In this document: piece after piece, positions 34,301-42,815 of the stretch
Layout: each line of letters starts with the position of its first letter
Numbering within the stretch: the first letter of the stretch is position 1
Source: JAJFFW01 sp965263375
Lineage (GTDB): Bacteria > Pseudomonadota > Alphaproteobacteria > Caulobacterales > Parvularculaceae
Assembly (NCBI GenBank): GCA_965263375.1
Contig: OZ253669.1
Location: 1,860,001-1,924,000, forward strand
Direction: 5' to 3'
DNA: 64,000 bases
The notes under the pieces: generated by a model
What the model was told of the DNA's origin: nothing
Database searches by the model: none
The model's input: the letters and a program-made list of their open reading frames with translations, nothing else
Position numbers and translations under genes: made by a program

Positions 34301-34710
34301 GGCTCAACAAACATCGCGTGATGGCGGCCGACTATCTCGTCCAGCCTATAACCCATCGCTTTCAGGAAATTGTCATTCGCCGTTAGAATGTTGCCATCAA
34401 CGTCAAATTCAATTATCGCTTGAGATTTTCCTAAGGCAGATATTTCCGCAGACAGATCGCTTGCAGAACTCTCAGAAGAGCTAATGCGCTCTTCAGCGAC
34501 GGCTAATTGCTTTAAAACCTTCTGAAACCGCTTATTGACCTTAGAAGAAACAAAATGGATGGCAGCAATTGCCGACCCAACAACTAATGCAAAACAGATA
34601 ACAGGCGCCACGGCCCCCTGCCACCCTGCGATAAGAGTATATGCCATCAACATCGCAACCAATGATAACGGAACAGAAATAGCGACAGTCAAATAACGTA
34701 GAACAGGCAT
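31336..34710 (-). CDS. Methyl-accepting chemotaxis protein with five PAS domains
   Basis: 1124 residues. Two N-terminal hydrophobic helices (VAISVPLSLVAMLMAY and VICFALVVGSAIAAI) have almost no periplasmic loop, so sensing is cytoplasmic. Four near-identical PAS modules follow, each with NFL..GY, HH, FW.SL and a WIQASYNPI/WIQGVYSPI motif, and one divergent PAS (about residues 500-610) sits between the third and fourth. Two HAMP-like segments (NALSTGNF.SQI and NDLSEGKLTKSI) lead to the MCP signalling hairpin with GRGFAVVAQEVRALAQRS. The last five residues, DWEEF, match the CheR/CheB-tethering pentapeptide. ATG 34710 has AGGGGAA 4 bases ahead. Ligand unknown; PAS may hold heme, flavin or a small molecule. 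Confidence 0.93.
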   Translation of the reverse strand: MPVLRYLTVAISVPLSLVAMLMAYTLIAGWQGAVAPVICFALVVGSAIAAIHFVSSKVNKRFQKVLKQLAVAEERISSSESSASDLSAEISALGKSQAIIEFDVDGNILTANDNFLKAMGYRLDEIVGRHHAMFVEPTYGASAEYKQFWASLRRGEYQSAEFKRFNSRGEEVWIQASYNPICDDKGNVVKIVKYATDITEQKKKNADIAGKIDAINKALAVIEFDLEGNILNANENFLNALGYSLEEVQGAHHRQFVSSEYARSSEYAAFWESLKKGHYNAGEYLRYKKSGEEIWIQASYNPIFDQDGKPVKVVKYASDITESKRFSIDATGKIAAIGKSQAVIEFEPNGTIITANENFLAVTGYRLEEVQGKHHKMFVDPEYAASHDYRAFWESLEHGEYQSNKYKRIKKDGDEIWIQASYNPIVDESGNTVKVVKFATDITQVQCDTRTALFKSIAFDGSSVAMMMVDRDFIVTHINESTKALLGKNEAVFKEIWPSFTASNIVGSCIDMFHKNPAHQRQLLSDPSRLPYRTDITVGDFKFALNVSAVLDEKGDYVGNILEWDDVTDDRLNAGILSSLDRSQAIIEFSLDGHVLKANKNFLDVMGYTLDEIVGQHHRVFVDKEYASSDQYRYFWDSLAKGEHHEDKYQRVAKGGKQVWIQGVYSPILDGNGNPFKVVKFVTDITDIENTRIKNERETKERAEQLAIVIKNLADGLNALSTGNFDSQIHTVFSEEYEQLRSDFNTAVDKLQRAEEGRIDAEKKQAFVVENLASALNDLSEGKLTKSIDDEFSEEYEQLRTDYNNTVATLKDVMEAIVSTARGIRHGATEISRSADDLSRRTENQASTLEETAAALDEITATVKQTAEGANAANSAASNARKEAQENGEVVLQAVEAMGEIEKSSGQISQIISVIDDIAFQTNLLALNAGVEAARAGDAGRGFAVVAQEVRALAQRSSDAAKEIKGLISSSSQHVDKGVELVGKAGQALQDIVGRVENVSDLVSEIAASAREQSASLSEVNTAVNKMDQVTQQNAAMVEQTTAASHSLTSDADELMGKVSHFDIGEDRRGNVAADRRQEKRNDYKTPEQPASLMDQQEKVRTYAAASGGAALKIEQEDDDWEEF

Positions 34711-34842
34711 GGTCTTCCCCTGAATTTGAGAACGCTCAACTTGAGCTAGTTCGACTAAACTCCAACTTCTTACAGGTGGATTTTTCACCAACTATAAGCG
34801 TTATACCATGCTGCGGCGCATTATATTATCTGCACCATGTAG

Positions 34843-35226
34843 CTATAAAAACACACAAACCCCCGCTTCATCCTCCGCCTCCGTCATTTTTTCATCGTAA
34901 TAAACGGAACGCATCCGATCGCGGACTTTTTCTAGCTTAATAATGGCCACAGCTTTTTCGAAGGCGTCATCATCTGCTTTGACCATTGGGTCAGCCATCT
35001 TGTTCGCAAAATCGGTAAGACTTTGAAGAACTTGAACAGCCTCATCCATTAGCTGTATTTCAGCCAAGGCTGCATTTGCGCTTGATCCGATAATACCGCC
35101 GTTAGTCATCGCTTTTTCAACCCTCAATACTTTTTCTTGGGTCCGGTTAATCTCATCACTGAGCGCTTTCAAACATCGTTGATAAGAACCAACCGGACCG
35201 TTTATTTTTTCTTGGTCTAAAGACAT
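34843..35226 (-). CDS. Unknown helical protein next to chemoreceptor
   Basis: 127 residues, not recognised. Predicted mostly helical and acidic: YQRCLKALSDEINRTQEKVL heptad-like start, ALAEIQLMDEAVQVLQSLTDF middle and an acidic, Cys-containing end (EDEAGVCVFL). No signal peptide or membrane segment. It ends 132 bases before the chemoreceptor and reads the same way, so it is probably the first gene of the chemotaxis group. A role with the receptor is inferred only from position. Confidence 0.65.
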   Translation of the reverse strand: MSLDQEKINGPVGSYQRCLKALSDEINRTQEKVLRVEKAMTNGGIIGSSANAALAEIQLMDEAVQVLQSLTDFANKMADPMVKADDDAFEKAVAIIKLEKVRDRMRSVYYDEKMTEAEDEAGVCVFL

Positions 35227-35478
35227 AGCGATACCCTAACGTCGTTTGCACTAATCATTATGTTTACCAACTAGTCTTAGACGGCTAGCCTTTTATAACA
35301 AGCGTGATTAATTTTTTCTAAAGCCAACTATTCAATATTTATTCTAGCGGCTAAAAAATAAAATTTATTGTAGGAAAACAAAGCACTTTAAAGATAACCA
35401 CAACTCATTTTTTGAGATTACGAGGCCGCGGCAAGCGCAGTTAAAACGCGGCCCTAAAGGGTATATCTATCAAAAGGC

Positions 35479-37935
35479 TTAGTTAAATCGATATTTTAAG
35501 CGACCCACGAATTGCCTAGGCGGGATCAGATAATCTTGTGTCGCCCCGACGCCAAACACATCTGTAAACCGAGAGTTAACGCCGTCAACGTTGGTGATAT
35601 TGCGGACGGCAAACTCAACGCCAAGACCTGATCTATCGTCGTCATATGAGACTAAAAAATTTAGCTGATTATAAGCGCCGACCTCGTCAACGTTCGGATT
35701 GTTAAAAATTCGTTGCTGGAAAGCACCCCTTCGAACCCACTGAAAGGATGTAAAAACCTCACCACGCACAAGAGGATAAGTATAATCAAGGCTAACAAAG
35801 TTGGTAAAACGCGGTGTTTTTGCAAGAGCGTTTCCTTGCACATCCACTAATTCAGCCGCACGCGCTGCTTCTATAACCGGCCCAAACAAAAACTCCCCGC
35901 CAGCTAAAAGCGCATTCGTCGCCGCATTTGACGCGACATTATCAAGCGCCAGAAAACTTTGTGTAATTTGTGAATGCGTGTAAGCGACATTAGCTAAAAT
36001 TTGGAAATGGTCGGTAAGGGCAAAAACAAATTCCCCCTCAGCGCCATAAATCTCACTCGACGGAATACTATCGATGCCCCCTTGGAAGACATTCGGGTCT
36101 GTCGCTTGAAATTGCAGATTAGAATAATCATTAAAATACGCCGCTAAATTAGCGCGCAAACGACCGTTTAAGTAATCGCCCTTAACCCCAATTTCATAAG
36201 CGTTAACACTTTCTGGACCAAAACTTTGAGGGACAACCGGTGCTGCCGCATCACCATCAAGCCCAAAAGTCAGGTTAATGCCGCCGGGTTTAAACCCACG
36301 CGTATAGGAAGCATAGAATAATTGCCCCGCAGGAGAAAGATATTCAATCGCAAAACGCCCGGTAAACGCCGTGTCTCCTTGCGTTGAAAGGACAGGCGCC
36401 AACCCATTTGGCAGCGTAAAGAAATTGTAACTATTACTTTCAACAGCATCGTCCGTATAGCGCACGCCGCCGATGATATCGATCTTATCAGTAAGAGCAT
36501 AAGTTCCTTGTCCATAAAAAGAAAAACTCTCACGCTCTAAAAAGGATTGTGTCTGGAACCCTAAATCCGTCCCTGGGGGCGCGAATCCACTCAAGAAATC
36601 ATTCGAGTCAAACGGGTCAAATTCCCCATCCGATAAGGTTGAAGGATCACCATTGGTCCCAATCAAGTCAAGTAATTCTAAAAATTCAAAATCAACTTGC
36701 TGATTAAAATAAAAACCGCCAGCGACCCAATCTAATTTTTCAAACAATGGACGCGCGGAAACAAAATTTAACTCACCGACATATGTTTCGACCAGGCTGG
36801 CGTTCGTCAAAACAAAACTAGAAACAAAGGCGCCCTCGCTTCGATCATTATCAAAGGCTTGCGCAATGTCTGCGCGTTGAAAACTGCCCAGAGCTTTAAT
36901 GGTAACGCTAGGAAGACTTAGCTTTGCCTGTGCATTGTAGATCTCAGCATCAAGATAAAAATCACTGGGTGAATCTTGGCTCACCTGACGGTTATTATCA
37001 CGGTCGCGCAAGGGCGTCGCGTCATCCAAACCAAAACCCGCCGCCCCGTTCGTGTCTTCCTGAAATTGCTGGGCGGCAAGGTCTAGTTCAAAATTTTCTA
37101 TCGGACGCCATAACGAGCGTATGCGCCAAGAAACATTATTCAAATCATCATAGGTTTGACCGCTTGGTGACGTCATTCCTAAAAAATCGAAATCTTCAAA
37201 CCCGGCAACATTACTGAATTGATCAAAATTCGTGTTATTTGCCGATGTTGCAATATTCTTCGTTGTACCCTCTTGCTGAATAAAGCTCACCGATCCTCTG
37301 ATCGCAAACTTATCGCCAAAGGGCATATTCACTGTGCTGCGAATATTCAACAAATCATACGAACCAAAAGCGATATCAGCCTTGCCAGAATAGGTTTCAA
37401 AATCTGGCTTTTGCGTAGTTATGTTAATCGCACCGCCAATTGAGTTTTGGCCAAATAATGTTCCTTGCGGCCCCCGCAAAACCTCAACCTGCGCAATATC
37501 AAGAAAATCAGTCTTGAGCATAAATTGAGAAACGACATAGACGCCATCGAGATGAAATGAAACCGACGGATTGACGATATTGTTCTGGTTCCCTTCATTT
37601 CCTATTCCGCGAATTGAAAGGCTGAGGCGATAATCCCCGTTTGTCGTGGCGGTAACACCTGGCGCCAAAGCGCTTAAATCTATAAAGGAGCGAACATTTT
37701 GAACGTCGAGGTTCTCACCGGTGAAAACCGTCACCGCTTGCGATAATTCTTGAAGGTTTTCATCACGCTTTTCAGCAGAAACGATTATTTCATCTAAAAC
37801 GCTATCATTTGCCCCAACCGGCGAGGCAAACGATACAATAATAAATCCGCCAAGCGTCAATGGCGACACAGCATTCAACAATTTTGCTGTTGTCCGCTTG
37901 AAGCCACATTGATTAAAACCCTCAGAACCCAACAC
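35479..37935 (-). CDS. TonB-dependent outer-membrane receptor
   Basis: 818 residues. Signal peptide (hydrophobic LLNAVSPLTLGGFIIVSFAS, cleavage near PVGAN), TonB box region LDEIIVSAEKRDE, plug domain with VLRGPQGTLFGQNSIGGAIN, then a 22-strand type barrel (YTRGFKPGGINLTF, AYEIGVKGDYLNGR). Ends YRFN. It takes up an unknown large nutrient (siderophore, cobalamin, oligosaccharide or aromatic). GTG 37935 is chosen with GGAG 7 bases ahead; a TTG at 37968 would add 11 residues. No regulator or transporter lies next to it, so the ligand cannot be inferred. Confidence 0.92.
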   Translation of the reverse strand: MLGSEGFNQCGFKRTTAKLLNAVSPLTLGGFIIVSFASPVGANDSVLDEIIVSAEKRDENLQELSQAVTVFTGENLDVQNVRSFIDLSALAPGVTATTNGDYRLSLSIRGIGNEGNQNNIVNPSVSFHLDGVYVVSQFMLKTDFLDIAQVEVLRGPQGTLFGQNSIGGAINITTQKPDFETYSGKADIAFGSYDLLNIRSTVNMPFGDKFAIRGSVSFIQQEGTTKNIATSANNTNFDQFSNVAGFEDFDFLGMTSPSGQTYDDLNNVSWRIRSLWRPIENFELDLAAQQFQEDTNGAAGFGLDDATPLRDRDNNRQVSQDSPSDFYLDAEIYNAQAKLSLPSVTIKALGSFQRADIAQAFDNDRSEGAFVSSFVLTNASLVETYVGELNFVSARPLFEKLDWVAGGFYFNQQVDFEFLELLDLIGTNGDPSTLSDGEFDPFDSNDFLSGFAPPGTDLGFQTQSFLERESFSFYGQGTYALTDKIDIIGGVRYTDDAVESNSYNFFTLPNGLAPVLSTQGDTAFTGRFAIEYLSPAGQLFYASYTRGFKPGGINLTFGLDGDAAAPVVPQSFGPESVNAYEIGVKGDYLNGRLRANLAAYFNDYSNLQFQATDPNVFQGGIDSIPSSEIYGAEGEFVFALTDHFQILANVAYTHSQITQSFLALDNVASNAATNALLAGGEFLFGPVIEAARAAELVDVQGNALAKTPRFTNFVSLDYTYPLVRGEVFTSFQWVRRGAFQQRIFNNPNVDEVGAYNQLNFLVSYDDDRSGLGVEFAVRNITNVDGVNSRFTDVFGVGATQDYLIPPRQFVGRLKYRFN

Positions 37936-38303
37936 AAAAACACTCCACTCTGCGCGCCAAACAACCAAACAGGTTTAATAAAAAAGCTACCCTAAACGTA
38001 AGGCCACAGTTAGCTAGACGCGCAAGGCGCCACACGTCAAAGCCCAAAAACTCAATTTGCCCCACTTCATCCGCTAACGTATTTATTATATCTCGTCAGC
38101 AGCACGCATTTTACCTTCGCTAAAAGCGTGCGTAATCAATTTACCAGAGCCCTTCGGACAAACGACAGTCATACACAGCCCTAGTTACTCGATGCTTCTT
38201 AAAGCCATCTACGCCTAGGCGCAATGGCGCTAATTTGCGACGATGGGCTAACAGTTTAAGGATTTGATTTTATTACAAAAATTTACATTAAGGCTTAGAA
38301 CGC
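37936..38303. other. Intergenic region with weak dyads
   Basis: About 370 bases upstream of the receptor gene, no supported gene. One imperfect hairpin with a bulge is visible (GCACGC at 38102 with GCGTGC at 38131) and a short one (CGCAA...TTGCG near 38220-38240). It should hold the receptor promoter; no Fur box or other operator was recognised. Confidence 0.45.
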
Positions 38304-38663
38304 CTAGACATTTTGATATTCAACGCCCACCCGGTCCTCGATTTGCCAAGCACGACGGACCTCAGTCCTGGTGCGGTAACCGTTGATAGTAAGCGCGAAA
38401 AATTCCGGCACGCCAATGGCCCCTTCAAGGGCGAGTTGAGCGCCAAAGGGGCTTACATCCTTGACCACACAGCGGATAACTTCCCCTTTTGGCAACTCAA
38501 TAACAGCGAATTTGAACACCGGTTTTCGCGGAGAACAGCGCGGGGTTACCATTTTAAGACGGGGCGCAACAATGGTTCTATTTTCGACCGTGTCGGAAAT
38601 AGCATTTAATCGACGCGTTAGGGGATCTATTGTTTGCCCCTTTTTCTTTTTGCCGCCAAACAT
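38304..38663 (-). CDS. PilZ-like domain protein
   Basis: 119 residues. Lys-rich N-terminus (MFGGKKKKGQ), then a beta-rich domain with VKDVSPFGAQLALEG, which fits the D-x-S-x-x-G motif of PilZ c-di-GMP receptors, and an ending TEVRRAWQIEDRVGVEYQ typical of small alphaproteobacterial PilZ proteins. The upstream RxxxR motif is not clear (possibly RCSPR), so c-di-GMP binding is uncertain. Stands alone. Confidence 0.65.
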   Translation of the reverse strand: MFGGKKKKGQTIDPLTRRLNAISDTVENRTIVAPRLKMVTPRCSPRKPVFKFAVIELPKGEVIRCVVKDVSPFGAQLALEGAIGVPEFFALTINGYRTRTEVRRAWQIEDRVGVEYQNV

Positions 38664-38763
38664 TTAACCAAAATCCACGAAAGCGCCAAAACCGGCTTAC
38701 TACCCCCAGAACCGCGAGCTTACTTAATGCAACGTAAAAATTGCCTTAATGACTAAATGGATT

Positions 38764-41013
38764 TTAAAGGCCCCCGCCAAATTTTTTGGAGGTGGGAAAG
38801 CCTTTTGGCGCGATTTTACCGGCCCCTGCACGTTTAGCGATATATTCCCTCCACTGTTCTACCGTTTGCACGCGTCCAGAACGGTCTAGCCAGGTTAGAC
38901 CCTCTTTTTTATCAAACGCACACGCATCCGACAGCCCGCCCTTAGCAAACTTTTGCATCACGACGCCCTTACCACGGTTCATTTGCGGCAGCTCATCAGC
39001 GGGGAAAATCAAAAACTTTTTGTTATCGCCAATACAAGCGATATGGTCGCCAGCAAATAAACGACAAACCGCCGCTTCATGCCCCTCCATGACGTTTAAC
39101 GCCTGCTTACCTTTACGGGTAGTCGCGACACACTCGTCTTCGGGCGCAACAAACCCGTGACCTGACGATGAAGCAAGAAGGAACTGCCGCCCACCTTGAT
39201 GAAGGAATGCAGTAAGCACAGATTGATCATTGCCAAGATCTATTGTTAAGCGAATTGGCTCGCCAAAACCGCGCCCGCCCGGCAAGTCCTTCACGTCATA
39301 ACTGTAAAAACGACCATCCGTGCCAAACAGCATCAGCTTGTCAGTCGTCTGTGCGTGAATGACAAAGCCTTCGCGGTCGCCGTCTTTATATTTTATATCT
39401 TTGACGTTCTCCACATGGCCTTTCATCGTGCGGATCCAACCCTTTTCCGATAAAATAATCGTAACCGGCTCTTTTTCGATCAACGCATCGAGATTTATTT
39501 CTTCCGTTTCCGGCGCATCTTCTATACTTGTGCGGCGCTTACCCAAAGGGGATTTCGGATCGAAAGATTTGCGAACTTCCCTTAGCTCGCCAGCAATTTT
39601 TTGCCATTGCGCATCTTCTGACTTCAACAGCGCTCTAAGCTCTTTTTGCTCGGCTTTAAGGGCTTTGTGCTCTTTCTTAATCTCCATTTCTTCGAGCTTG
39701 CGAAGAGAACGAAGACGCATATTAAGGATCGCTTCGGCTTGATTATCCGTTAGCTCGAAGGTCTTCATCAATTCGGCTTTTGGGTGATCCTCGTAACGGA
39801 TGATGCGGATCACTTCATCAAGGTTGAGGTACGCTATCAAAAATCCGTCTAAAATCTCCAGACGGCGCGCGATCTTGTCCAATCTGAAATTGGTGCGCCT
39901 AATCAAGACATCTTTACGGTGATCAAGATAAGATCGCAGAACCTCTTTTAACCCCATCACCCGCGGCGCGCCGTCCTTATCAAGGACGTTCATGTTCAAC
40001 GAAAAACGCGTCTCTAGGTCAGTCAAGCGGAACATGCCTTCCATTAAGGCGGCTGGTTCAATAGTTGAGGTTTTAGGCTCCAGAACGAGGCGTACATCCT
40101 CTGCACTTTCATCGCGAATATCAGAAAGAGCCGGTAATTTACGGGTTTGGATCAGGTCTGCGATTTTCTCAATCAGCTTTGATTTTTGAACCTGATACGG
40201 AATTTCGGTGACAATAATCTGCCACTTACCACGAGGCAACTCCTCAACGCTCCAGCGCGCCCTAAGGCGGAAACCGCCGCGTCCAGTTTCATAGGCTTCC
40301 GCGATTGATTCGCTTGGCTCAACACAAACGCCGCCAGTCGGAAAGTCCGGACCCTTTACATATTTAAGTAAAGTATCTTCGCGAGCATTCGGCGTCTTGA
40401 TCAAATGCAGTGACGCATCAATCACTTCGGCAGTATTATGAGGCGGGATGGAGGTCGCCATACCAACCGCAATCCCAGACGCGCCATTCGACAAAAGATT
40501 AGGGAATGCAGCAGGAAGAACCGCTGGCTCTTCTCCCTCACCATCATAGGTTTCGCGAAAATCGACAGTATCTTCATCGATCCCCTCTAACAGAAGCTGC
40601 GCGGCGTCAGTTAGACGACTTTCGGTGTAACGCATCGCGGCCGCATTATCGCCGTCCACATTCCCGAAATTACCCTGCCCATCGATCAACGGCACGCGAA
40701 CTGAGAAATCCTGAACAAGGCGCACCATAGCGTCATAAATCGCCTGGTCGCCATGGGGGTGGAAGTTACCCATCACCTCGCCCACGACTTTAGCGGATTT
40801 CTTATAGCCGCCGCCGGGGTTCAGCTTCATCTGTCGCATTGCATAGAGAATGCGCCGATGCACAGGTTTTAAGCCGTCGCGCACGTCCGGAAGGGCCCGC
40901 GCCGTGATTGTCGACAAGGCGTAGGCCAGGTATCGCCTCGATAATGCTTCATCAAGGGGTTCTAAGAAGATATCTTCGGGCGGCGGGGGCGGAGGCGTTT
41001 TAGTACGAACCAT
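38764..41013 (-). CDS. parC: DNA topoisomerase IV subunit A
   Basis: 749 residues. GyrA/ParC breakage-reunion domain with ARALPDVRDGLKPVHRRILY, HPHGDQAIYDAMVRL and the catalytic Tyr129 in AAAMRYTESRL, then a short C-terminal beta-propeller, which favours ParC over GyrA. Positions matching E. coli Ser80 and Glu84 are Gln and Asp. A proline run (PPPPPPED) marks the N-terminus. ATG 41013 has GGAG 6 bases ahead. ParE must be elsewhere. Last gene of the leftward core operon; 53 bases after recO. Confidence 0.95.
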   Translation of the reverse strand: MVRTKTPPPPPPEDIFLEPLDEALSRRYLAYALSTITARALPDVRDGLKPVHRRILYAMRQMKLNPGGGYKKSAKVVGEVMGNFHPHGDQAIYDAMVRLVQDFSVRVPLIDGQGNFGNVDGDNAAAMRYTESRLTDAAQLLLEGIDEDTVDFRETYDGEGEEPAVLPAAFPNLLSNGASGIAVGMATSIPPHNTAEVIDASLHLIKTPNAREDTLLKYVKGPDFPTGGVCVEPSESIAEAYETGRGGFRLRARWSVEELPRGKWQIIVTEIPYQVQKSKLIEKIADLIQTRKLPALSDIRDESAEDVRLVLEPKTSTIEPAALMEGMFRLTDLETRFSLNMNVLDKDGAPRVMGLKEVLRSYLDHRKDVLIRRTNFRLDKIARRLEILDGFLIAYLNLDEVIRIIRYEDHPKAELMKTFELTDNQAEAILNMRLRSLRKLEEMEIKKEHKALKAEQKELRALLKSEDAQWQKIAGELREVRKSFDPKSPLGKRRTSIEDAPETEEINLDALIEKEPVTIILSEKGWIRTMKGHVENVKDIKYKDGDREGFVIHAQTTDKLMLFGTDGRFYSYDVKDLPGGRGFGEPIRLTIDLGNDQSVLTAFLHQGGRQFLLASSSGHGFVAPEDECVATTRKGKQALNVMEGHEAAVCRLFAGDHIACIGDNKKFLIFPADELPQMNRGKGVVMQKFAKGGLSDACAFDKKEGLTWLDRSGRVQTVEQWREYIAKRAGAGKIAPKGFPTSKKFGGGL

Positions 41014-41066
41014 AAATGCTCCATACCAGATTTCGCGCAAGCCTCAATGGGGCGTTGAAAAAAGGT

Positions 41067-41792
41067 TCAGCTGAGATTCGCCTTCAATTTATCCAAAATC
41101 TCCACTCGCGGGGCCGGTAATTGCTGCCCAGCGGGGTGCAGAATGCGCGTTTCAATGAAATATCCGGTCATTTCCAAGGCATAACAGGCGTCTTTTAAAT
41201 CGCCCCCGCCCTCGCCTTTTAAGAATGGCGGCAATTTTAAGAGTTTATCCTTATACGGCAAACCCGCTTCAGCGCTCACGGCTTGAGCCGATTTCGGCGA
41301 AACATAGATTAGATCTTCGTCAGAACCTGTAGCCGCGCAGCGATCTAGGGTAAGGCCAAACCCCAGCTCAGCAAGCAACCCAAGCTCCCAACGCGCCATA
41401 ATCGCTGGCCAAAGCTCAACATCATCCAGCGCATCAAGAAGGATCGACAGACTTTGAAAGGTCGGCGCATGCGCCTCCCGTTCCGGCAAGGCGCGGTATG
41501 CAACTGCGCAAATGGCTAGCAACGCCGATAAGGATAACCGTTCCTGCATCAGCGCGCTCGCCCGCGGCTCAGTTAATTCTAGAGAAAAATTCCCAAGACT
41601 GTCGCCGCCGCGGCCTTTCCATTCAACATGAACGCCGTTTCCTGATTGCAAAAGAGGTTGTTTGCGCCGCCCTTGCCCGCCAAAAACGAGCCCCGCCCAG
41701 CGGCCATGGCGCGCGGTGAAGATATCTGCGACAGCATGGGTCTCCCCATGGGGACGGGCCGTTAAAACTATGCCGTCATCGGAAAATTCCAC
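41067..41792 (-). CDS. recO: DNA repair protein RecO
   Basis: 241 residues. OB-fold N-terminus (DDGIVLTARPHGETHAVADIFTARHGRWAGLVFGG) and helical C-terminal domain with ELGLLAELGFGLTLDRCAATG, where other RecO proteins carry a four-Cys zinc site that is only partly present here. Mediates RecA loading in the RecF pathway. GTG start at 41792. Sits 27 bases after era, the usual era-recO order. Confidence 0.93.
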   Translation of the reverse strand: MEFSDDGIVLTARPHGETHAVADIFTARHGRWAGLVFGGQGRRKQPLLQSGNGVHVEWKGRGGDSLGNFSLELTEPRASALMQERLSLSALLAICAVAYRALPEREAHAPTFQSLSILLDALDDVELWPAIMARWELGLLAELGFGLTLDRCAATGSDEDLIYVSPKSAQAVSAEAGLPYKDKLLKLPPFLKGEGGGDLKDACYALEMTGYFIETRILHPAGQQLPAPRVEILDKLKANLS

Positions 41793-41819
41793 GCTCTTCG
41801 CCTATTGTTCGGCCTCGCG

Positions 41820-42815
41820 TTACTGAACGATATCGAGCCCCATTTCGCGGTACCGAGCTGGTTCCTCCGCCCAGTTTTCTCGCAATTTCACATGCAAGAA
41901 CAAGTGTACTTTCATCTCTAAAAGCTCGCTCAGCTCTTCACGGGCCGCCGCGCCAATGGCTTTAAGGGTCTGGCCACCTTTGCCGAGGACAATGCCTTTT
42001 TGGCTATCGCGAGCAACAAAGATTGTCTGCTCAATGCGGACGGCGTCTTTTTGAATTTTCCAATCTGTCGTCTCTACTGTCGTCTCATAAGGAAGCTCTT
42101 GGTGGAGACGCAAGAACAACTTTTCCCGCGTAATTTCCGCCGCCATTAAGCGGTCCGAAATATCAGAGAGCTGATCTTCCGGGAACATCCACGGACCTTC
42201 GGGCATTCGATCGATGATCGTCTTTTTCAAATCTTCAAGGCCGTCGCCGCGGGTTGCTGAGATTAAAAAGATTTCATCAAATACGCCTGTCTCGTTCAAA
42301 GACTGCATAATGGGCAGCATATGTTCGCGCGGGATGGTATCGATCTTATTAAGGGCCAAGATCGCTTTGCCGCCGCGTTCCTTGAATGCCTCGATAATCG
42401 CATCTGTGTCCGCCGCTGCACGTTTCGCAGCGTTCTGCTTGGCTGCCCCCTCGCCGCGAATAGCAGCGACATAATGGGGCGCATCAACGACCACGATTGT
42501 TGCGTCCACGCTATCGGCCCCTTCCCATGCGGCGGCGACCATCGCCCGGTCTAGGCGGCGTTTAGGCGTAAAAATCCCCGGCGTATCAATAAAGACAAGC
42601 TGTGCAGCGCCTTCTATAGCGACGCCCCTGACCCGCGCGCGGGTCGTTTGCACCTTGTGAGTGACGATTGAAACCTTCGCCCCTACTAAAGCGTTCACCA
42701 GGCTTGATTTACCAGCGTTGGGCGCGCCAATCACCGCGATAAAACCACATTTGGGCTGCTCATCAGAATGAAACTGAGGGCCGTTTAAATCATTTGTCAT
42801 TTGATCATTTGTCAT
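41820..42815 (-). CDS. era: GTPase Era
   Basis: 331 residues. G1 GAPNAGKSSLVNAL, G3 DTPG, G4 NKID, then a KH RNA-binding domain (IVLGKGGQTLKAIGAAAR and VHLFLHVKLRENW). Needed for 16S rRNA maturation and 30S assembly. Start chosen at ATG 42815, inside the end of rnc, giving the overlap usual for rnc-era coupling. The first codons contain a 15-bp tandem duplication (MTNDQMTNDL), so either ATG could start translation. A longer frame to 42884 lies wholly in rnc and is rejected. Confidence 0.94.
   Translation of the reverse strand: MTNDQMTNDLNGPQFHSDEQPKCGFIAVIGAPNAGKSSLVNALVGAKVSIVTHKVQTTRARVRGVAIEGAAQLVFIDTPGIFTPKRRLDRAMVAAAWEGADSVDATIVVVDAPHYVAAIRGEGAAKQNAAKRAAADTDAIIEAFKERGGKAILALNKIDTIPREHMLPIMQSLNETGVFDEIFLISATRGDGLEDLKKTIIDRMPEGPWMFPEDQLSDISDRLMAAEITREKLFLRLHQELPYETTVETTDWKIQKDAVRIEQTIFVARDSQKGIVLGKGGQTLKAIGAAAREELSELLEMKVHLFLHVKLRENWAEEPARYREMGLDIVQ
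42786..42815 (-). repeat. Tandem 15-bp duplication at the era start
   Basis: ATGACAAATGAT occurs twice in succession, 15 bases apart and in frame (encoding MTND twice). The first copy overlaps the rnc stop codon. Confidence 0.7.
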
